Shown one piece after another: positions 34,810 to 40,176 of a stretch of 40,176 bases of DNA. The notes below the pieces were generated by a model. The model did not search any database and had not been told where the DNA came from. It worked only from the letters and a program-made list of their open reading frames with translations. The DNA comes from Bacteroidales bacterium (GTDB taxonomy: Bacteria; Bacteroidota; Bacteroidia; Bacteroidales; UBA7960). Within the stretch, counting starts at the first letter, position 1. Each line of letters opens with the position of its first letter. The position numbers were made by a program, and so were the translations under genes. Location of the stretch: contig SKUN01000155.1 in assembly GCA_007129945.1 (NCBI GenBank), positions 1 through 40,176 on the forward strand, read 5' to 3'.

Positions 34810-37410
34810 CTATTTTTGACGAACTTTGAAACTGAGTTCGTCACCCTCTTTATCAACCAGGACAGTCGATTCAGCAGGTACGCGACCTGCCAGCATCTCA
34901 ACAGACAATTTATTCAGTATACTTCGTTGTATCACACGTTTCAGCGGGCGGGCGCCGAACTGGGGATCAAAACCGGCAGCCGCGATCCATTCAATGGCTG
35001 ATTCACTGACCTCAATGTCCAGGTTTTTATCCGCCACAAGGCCATGCATGTATTCCAGCTGCAGCCGGACAATGTCCTTAATCTCTTCCCTGGTGAGGGG
35101 GTTGAACATGATGATTTCATCAATACGGTTCAGAAACTCGGGTCGTATGCTTTTCTTCAGCAATGACATGACCTGTCCCTTGGTATCTTTGATCACCTCC
35201 TCCCGGTTTTCATCACTCAATTGCGCCATCCGCTCCTGTATCAGGTTTGAACCGATGTTGGAAGTCATGATGATAATGGTGTTTTTAAAGTCGGCTGTAC
35301 GGCCTTTATTGTCGGTCAGCCTGCCGTCTTCCAGTACCTGGAGCAAAATATTGAATACGTCGGCGTGGGCTTTTTCAATCTCGTCCAGCAGGACAACCGA
35401 ATAGGGTTTCCTGCGTACGGATTCGGTGAGCTGGCCGCTTTCTTCGTAACCTACATATCCCGGAGGCGCTCCGATCAGACGACTGACAGCATGTCTTTCC
35501 TGATACTCAGACATGTCTATTCTCACCATGGCATTTTCGTCATTGAAAAGGAAGGAAGCCAGCGCCCTGGCCAGCTCAGTTTTACCGACACCCGTGGTTC
35601 CCAGAAAAATGAATGACCCCACGGGTCTTTTCGGATCCTGAAGCCCTGCCCGGCTGCGCCGGATGGCATCCGAAACCGCAGTAATGGCTTCATCCTGTCC
35701 GACTACCCGCTTGTGTAACTCATCCTCAAGTTTCAGCAGCTTTTCTCTTTCGCTTTGCAGCATGCGGCTGACAGGAATTCCTGTCCACCTGGAGACCACA
35801 TCCGCAATATCCTCTGCGGTGACCTCCTCCTTGATCAGGGCTGCTTCTGCCTGCATTTCCTGTAGTTTCTGATGCAGCTTCTGCAATTGTTCTTCAGCTT
35901 CCTTGATCCGTCCATAGCGGATCTCGGCGACTTTGCCGAAATCACCGCTGCGCTCTGCCTGTTCTGCCTCAAAACGATACTTTTCAATGGCTGCTTTGTT
36001 TTCCTGGATTTCGTCCACCACAGCTTTTTCGCTTTCCCATCTGGACTTGATCTTGTTTCTTTCCTCCTGTAAGTTGGCAAGCTCCTCATTCAGTATTTTC
36101 AGTTTGGCCTCATCCTTTTCCCGTTTAATAGCCTCTCTTTCGATCTCCAGCTGCCGGATCCTGCGATCTGCCTCGTCCAGTTCCTCCGGAACCGAATTCA
36201 TTTCCAGCCGCAACTTGGAGGCTGCTTCATCAATAAGGTCAATGGCCTTGTCTGGAAGGAAACGGTCGGTGATGTAACGATGGGAAAGGTCTACGGCTGA
36301 AATGATGGCTTCGTCCATAATCCTGACCTGGTGGTGGGTTTCGTACCTTTCCTTCAAACCCCTGAGTATGCTGATGGCATCAGGTTTTGATGGCTCATCC
36401 ACCATCACTGTCTGAAAGCGTCTTTCCAGTGCTTTGTCTTTTTCAAAATACCGTTGATATTCCTTCAGGGTGGTGGCACCAATGGCCCTCAATTCACCCC
36501 TTGCCAGTGCAGGTTTCAGAATGTTTGCCGCATCCATGGCTCCTTCTCCTGCCGCCCCTGCACCAACCAGGGTATGGATCTCGTCTATGAAAAGCACGTA
36601 TTCGCCATCGGAAGCAACTACCTCTTTTATAACTGCCTTGATTCGCTCTTCAAACTCTCCTTTGTACTTGGCTCCTGCAATGAGAGAGCCCATATCGAGA
36701 GAGAAAATTTTTTTGCTTTTCAGGTTTTCCGGCACATCCCCGTTGATGATGCGATGTGCCAGGCCTTCTGCAATGGCTGTTTTCCCGACCCCGGGGTCAC
36801 CCAGCAGGATCGGGTTGTTTTTTGTGCGCCTTGATAATATCTGCAATATTCTCCGGATTTCCTCGTCACGGCCGATCACCGGATCAAGTTTCCCCGAAGC
36901 GGCCATATCGTTCAGATTATTGGCATATTTGCTCAATGCATTGAAGCGCTCTTCAGCCGACTGGCTGTCCACCTTTGAGCCCTGCCTGAGATCTTTAATG
37001 GCTTCTTTCAGGCTCTTTTCGGTCAGGCCGCTGTCTTTTAAGAGCTGAGACACATCATCAGATCCTGAAATGAGTCCCAGCAGCATATGTTCAACAGAGA
37101 CGAATTCATCTCCCATGTCTTTGGCTTTTCCCATGGCGGTCTGCAATGTGTGCTTTCCTGAACGGGCAAGATAGGGTTCTCCCCCGGCAACTTTCGGATA
37201 ACGGCCAATGATTCTGTCAAGGGCCTGCTGCAGGGTGGTAAGACGTATACTGTTCTTCCGCAGCAGGTAGGGTGCCACATTTTCATCCACCATCAAAATT
37301 CCTTTTAGGAGATGTCCGTTCTCAATGGCCTGATGCTGGTAGCCTGCAGCCACTTCCTGCGCTTTCTGTATGGCTTCCTGTGATTTAATGGTTAACTGGT
37401 CAAAGTTCAT
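34810..37410 (-). CDS. clpB: ATP-dependent chaperone ClpB
   Basis: 866 aa; Clp_[19 protein letters not shown], middle coiled coil, [36 protein letters not shown]. Confidence 0.98.
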   Translation of the reverse strand: MNFDQLTIKSQEAIQKAQEVAAGYQHQAIENGHLLKGILMVDENVAPYLLRKNSIRLTTLQQALDRIIGRYPKVAGGEPYLARSGKHTLQTAMGKAKDMGDEFVSVEHMLLGLISGSDDVSQLLKDSGLTEKSLKEAIKDLRQGSKVDSQSAEERFNALSKYANNLNDMAASGKLDPVIGRDEEIRRILQILSRRTKNNPILLGDPGVGKTAIAEGLAHRIINGDVPENLKSKKIFSLDMGSLIAGAKYKGEFEERIKAVIKEVVASDGEYVLFIDEIHTLVGAGAAGEGAMDAANILKPALARGELRAIGATTLKEYQRYFEKDKALERRFQTVMVDEPSKPDAISILRGLKERYETHHQVRIMDEAIISAVDLSHRYITDRFLPDKAIDLIDEAASKLRLEMNSVPEELDEADRRIRQLEIEREAIKREKDEAKLKILNEELANLQEERNKIKSRWESEKAVVDEIQENKAAIEKYRFEAEQAERSGDFGKVAEIRYGRIKEAEEQLQKLHQKLQEMQAEAALIKEEVTAEDIADVVSRWTGIPVSRMLQSEREKLLKLEDELHKRVVGQDEAITAVSDAIRRSRAGLQDPKRPVGSFIFLGTTGVGKTELARALASFLFNDENAMVRIDMSEYQERHAVSRLIGAPPGYVGYEESGQLTESVRRKPYSVVLLDEIEKAHADVFNILLQVLEDGRLTDNKGRTADFKNTIIIMTSNIGSNLIQERMAQLSDENREEVIKDTKGQVMSLLKKSIRPEFLNRIDEIIMFNPLTREEIKDIVRLQLEYMHGLVADKNLDIEVSESAIEWIAAAGFDPQFGARPLKRVIQRSILNKLSVEMLAGRVPAESTVLVDKEGDELSFKVRQK

Positions 37411-37645
37411 ATGTATGATTTCATTTATTAAAAAAATATTAGCTTTTATCCAGATGTAATCAAAAGCTACACCAATCCCTGATAAGCCCTTTTTTCAGAC
37501 AAAATGGCATTTTGCCCGGATCATCAACTGCCAGTGTTTCAGCAAGACCAGCCTCTCCGGTAAATATTTTTGGTATTTCTGAACGGAGTTTTGTATTATT
37601 GCGGCTCCTAACGCTAATCAATACTAATTCGTAACATTTGTCTGG

Positions 37646-38860
37646 ATGAAAAAAATTGCACTTCACTGGCAGATTTTAGCCGCACTGATCCTGAGTGTAC
37701 TGTTCGGTTACTTTTTTACAGAACAGGTTGAATATGTTACCTGGATGGGCGACCTGTTCTTGCGGGCCCTTCAGATGATCATCGCCCCCCTGATCTTCGC
37801 ATCAATAGTTTCCGGGGTTCTCGGTCTGGGAAGTGCCCAGAATCTGGGACGAATGAGTGCCAAAACTTTTGGTTACTACCTGGCCACCAGTTTGATTGCT
37901 GCGGTAATCGGGCTTACTGTGGTAAATATATTCAAGCCTGGGGTGGGGGCAGATCTGGGTCTTACCGCTGATGCGGTGGAAATGGAGGCAGGTGCCTCCA
38001 CGTTCGGGGATACCCTGATGAATATCATCCCCACCAATATTTTTCAGGCGCTGGCAGAGACCGACATGTTATCAATAATTTTCTTTGCCATCCTCTTCGG
38101 CTTCTTTGCCACACAAATTGCCCCACGCTACAAGGAGCCGCTGGAAAAGGGCTTTAACGGGATATTCGAGGTGATGATGCGCATCACCATGTTTATCATC
38201 CGCTTTGCCCCATTAGGTATTTTTGGTATTGTGTCTGGTATCGTGGCAGAACAGGCGCACGATCTGATCAATATATTCAGCCGGATGGGGGTATATATGC
38301 TGGCTGTTATTCTTGCATTGCTTTTCCATTCTTTCGTTGTTTTACCCTTGTTGCTCAAATATCTCGGACGCGTCAATCCCCGGCTGCACATTAAGGCCAT
38401 GTCTGTACCTCTGCTGACAGCTTTTACCACTTCAAGCAGCAGTGCCACCCTTCCCCTGGCAATGGAGGCCGTAGAGCAAAAAAGCGGTGTATCAAAGAAG
38501 GTCACCAGTTTTGTGCTGCCGCTAGGCGCTACTGTAAACATGAACGGGACGGCTCTTTACGAGTGTGTATCCGTTTTGTTTATTGCCCAGGCTTATGGCA
38601 TTGACCTCAGCCTTATTCAGCAGGTTATTGTTGTCATGACGGCATTGCTGGCGTCCATCGGAGCTGCAGGAATTCCAATGGCAGGTCTGGTGGTTATTAC
38701 AATTATATTGTCGGTACTTGGCCTTCCGCTGGAAGGTGTGGGACTGATCCTTGCCGTTGAGCGTATCCTGGATATGTTCAGAACAGCCGTGAACGTTTGG
38801 AGTGATACATGCGGGGCGGTAATTATTGCCAAGTCAGAAGGGGAAGAGCTCAAAGTCTGA
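37646..38860 (+). CDS. Dicarboxylate/amino acid:cation (Na+ or H+) symporter (DAACS family)
   Basis: 404 aa; FLRALQMIIAPLIFASIVSG, TAFTTSSSSATLPLAME, FVLPLGATVNMNGTALYECV, ERILDMFRTAVNVWSDTCGAVIIAKSEGE. Confidence 0.95.
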   Translation: MKKIALHWQILAALILSVLFGYFFTEQVEYVTWMGDLFLRALQMIIAPLIFASIVSGVLGLGSAQNLGRMSAKTFGYYLATSLIAAVIGLTVVNIFKPGVGADLGLTADAVEMEAGASTFGDTLMNIIPTNIFQALAETDMLSIIFFAILFGFFATQIAPRYKEPLEKGFNGIFEVMMRITMFIIRFAPLGIFGIVSGIVAEQAHDLINIFSRMGVYMLAVILALLFHSFVVLPLLLKYLGRVNPRLHIKAMSVPLLTAFTTSSSSATLPLAMEAVEQKSGVSKKVTSFVLPLGATVNMNGTALYECVSVLFIAQAYGIDLSLIQQVIVVMTALLASIGAAGIPMAGLVVITIILSVLGLPLEGVGLILAVERILDMFRTAVNVWSDTCGAVIIAKSEGEELKV

Positions 38861-38861
38861 C

Positions 38862-38884
38862 CCCGGATCTTTTTGGAGTCCGGG
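38862..38884. terminator. Possible hairpin between convergent symporter and rimM genes
   Basis: CCCGGA ... TCCGGG arms with an 11-nt loop; no clear U tract, so low confidence as a terminator. Confidence 0.3.
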
Positions 38885-38905
38885 ACCTGTGTATTAATGC
38901 CTGAT

Positions 38906-39436
38906 TTACCGGTTCAGGTCCAGTAAGCCCTCCGGGGGATGCAGAAAAACCTTGCGTCCCCCGTGGTCTATATGGCGGATAAATTCATCCGCCACAGGGA
39001 AAAGAATCTCTTCCTGTTCGTTTTTTCTGATTGAAAAAAGGGGATTTCCCGGGTAGTCAAGAAACTCTTTTATTACACCCAGAAGGCAGTCTTCATCATC
39101 ATAGGCCTCATAGCCGACCAGGTCGTGAAAATAGAATGCCTCGGCAGGTAACTCAGGAAGCCGGGAAAGCGGAAGGTATATGTCGCGTTTACAAAGATGG
39201 CGGGCTTTCCCGATACTGTCAATGTCCTCAAAACGGATTACGACCTCTCCTTTGGGAGCGCGCACAGAAATATGTTCCACAAAAAAAGGAACCAGTTTCC
39301 CATCCATCATGATGAAAACCGACTCCAGCTTACGATAGGACGAGGGGTCATCCACATCCAGAAATGCGATCAATGACCCCTCGTAACCAACTGTTTTAGA
39401 AATATAACCCAGATAATAACAATTACTTGTTTTCAT
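38906..39436 (-). CDS. rimM: Ribosome maturation factor RimM
   Basis: Start [30 protein letters not shown] at 39436; PRC-like end [52 protein letters not shown]. Overlaps rpsP by about 14 nt. Confidence 0.93.
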   Translation of the reverse strand: MKTSNCYYLGYISKTVGYEGSLIAFLDVDDPSSYRKLESVFIMMDGKLVPFFVEHISVRAPKGEVVIRFEDIDSIGKARHLCKRDIYLPLSRLPELPAEAFYFHDLVGYEAYDDEDCLLGVIKEFLDYPGNPLFSIRKNEQEEILFPVADEFIRHIDHGGRKVFLHPPEGLLDLNR

Positions 39437-40121
39437 CTTTTTTGGCCTCATCTTCTTTTTTCTCTTCGGCCTTGGGTGCTTCTGCTTCTTCTTCCTTGTT
39501 TTTAGCTTCCTCTTTTTCCGGAGCCTCTTCGGCCTTTTCCGGAGCCTTTTCGGCTTTTTCAGGAGCTTCTTCGGCTTTTTCCGGCGTTTCCTCTGCAGTT
39601 TCTTCTGCAACGGCTTCCTCAGTGGTTTCTTCTTTGGCCTCTTCTTCAGCTTTCAGGTTCTCTTTGGCCAGTTTCTTTGCCAACTCTTCCGCCCGCTCAT
39701 CGCTGATCTTTTTCTCTTCCTCTTTCCGTTTTTTGGCCTTCTCTTTCTTGGTAAGTTCAGTTTCTTTACGAACCTGCTCCCGTTTCTCTTCTTTCTCTTC
39801 TACCCAGGCCTGAAATTTTTCCTCTGCCTGATCTTCTGTCAGAGCTCCTTTAGTAACTCCTTTCAGTAAATGATGTTTCAGCATCACACCTTTGACCGAC
39901 AAAATACTGCGTGCAGTATCTGTAGGTTGCGCACCCACCTGTACCCAGTGCAGTGCACGGTCAAAATCAATATCAATAGTAGCCGGGTGGGTCATGGGAT
40001 TATAACTGCCAAGTCTCTCAATGAATTTTCCGTCTCGGGGTGCACGACCATCCGCAACTACCAGGTGATAAAAAGGTTGTCCCTTTTTACCTTTTCTCTG
40101 TAGTCTTATTTTTGCTGGCAT
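39423..40121 (-). CDS. rpsP: 30S ribosomal protein S16 with a long charged C-terminal extension
   Basis: 232 aa; [74 protein letters not shown], followed by a Lys/Glu/Ala-rich tail. Confidence 0.96.
   Translation of the reverse strand: MPAKIRLQRKGKKGQPFYHLVVADGRAPRDGKFIERLGSYNPMTHPATIDIDFDRALHWVQVGAQPTDTARSILSVKGVMLKHHLLKGVTKGALTEDQAEEKFQAWVEEKEEKREQVRKETELTKKEKAKKRKEEEKKISDERAEELAKKLAKENLKAEEEAKEETTEEAVAEETAEETPEKAEEAPEKAEKAPEKAEEAPEKEEAKNKEEEAEAPKAEEKKEDEAKKDENK
39523..39585 (-). repeat. Three tandem 21-bp repeats in the rpsP tail, encoding (A)PEKAEE/K
   Basis: GCCTCTTCGGCCTTTTCCGGA / GCCTTTTCGGCTTTTTCAGGA / GCTTCTTCGGCTTTTTCCGGC. Confidence 0.75.
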
Positions 40122-40176
40122 TGATAAAAAGTTTAATGATAATTAAATATAGATTTTAACAAGGCTGCAAATATCC

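Noticed and set aside
39437-39610. N-terminal Arg/Lys-rich extension of the rimM ORF (234-aa version)
   Set aside because: It is the rpsP repeat tail read in another frame; the RimM fold starts at MKTSNCYY (39436).
1-40176. CRISPR arrays, tRNA/rRNA genes, insertion sequences, prophage
   Set aside because: No regularly spaced repeats, cloverleaf-like intergenic segment, transposase or phage gene motifs were seen; intergenic gaps are mostly short.

Overview
The window is about 40 kb of Bacteroidota-type chromosome, judged from protein similarity, TTG-N17-19-TAnnTTTG promoters, and tailed S16 and DUF349 proteins. The left part (about 1.5-15.9 kb) is a dense [FeFe]-hydrogenase locus. A rightward trimeric HydC-HydB-HydA operon continues into a fused hydrogenase-like-domain/histidine kinase, a stand-alone receiver, the redox repressor Rex, a RibF-like FAD synthetase, the maturase HydG, two tandem TM1266-type small regulators and an Rrf2 regulator. 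Divergently transcribed are a thioredoxin-like [2Fe-2S] protein, a second PAS-containing hydrogenase-like sensor, and a SpoIIE/PP2C-type phosphatase. HydE and HydF are not in the window. The main points for follow-up are: (i) two sensory hydrogenase-like proteins, one kinase-linked and one phosphatase-linked, share one locus, and the phosphatase-linked one has lost specific metal-ligand cysteines; (ii) the catalytic-type HydA has Asn in place of the conserved Lys of the MPCxxKxxE motif, and HydB has altered FMN/NADH glycine motifs; (iii) the RibF-like protein in the locus has a degenerate riboflavin-kinase domain; (iv) the divergent hyd promoter region carries Rex-like dyads. The rest is mostly housekeeping: ribD, dxs, ZIP transporter, TPR-SPOR protein, class IV aminotransferase, rhomboid/CtpA/rhomboid cluster, smpB, secA, thioesterase, OsmC, CoA-binding protein, PLP gamma-lyase family enzyme, DUF349 protein, porin-like barrel, FtsX/LolE permease, clpB, dicarboxylate symporter, rimM and rpsP. 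No rRNA, tRNA, CRISPR array or transposon was seen. All calls come from reading motifs; no database search was run.
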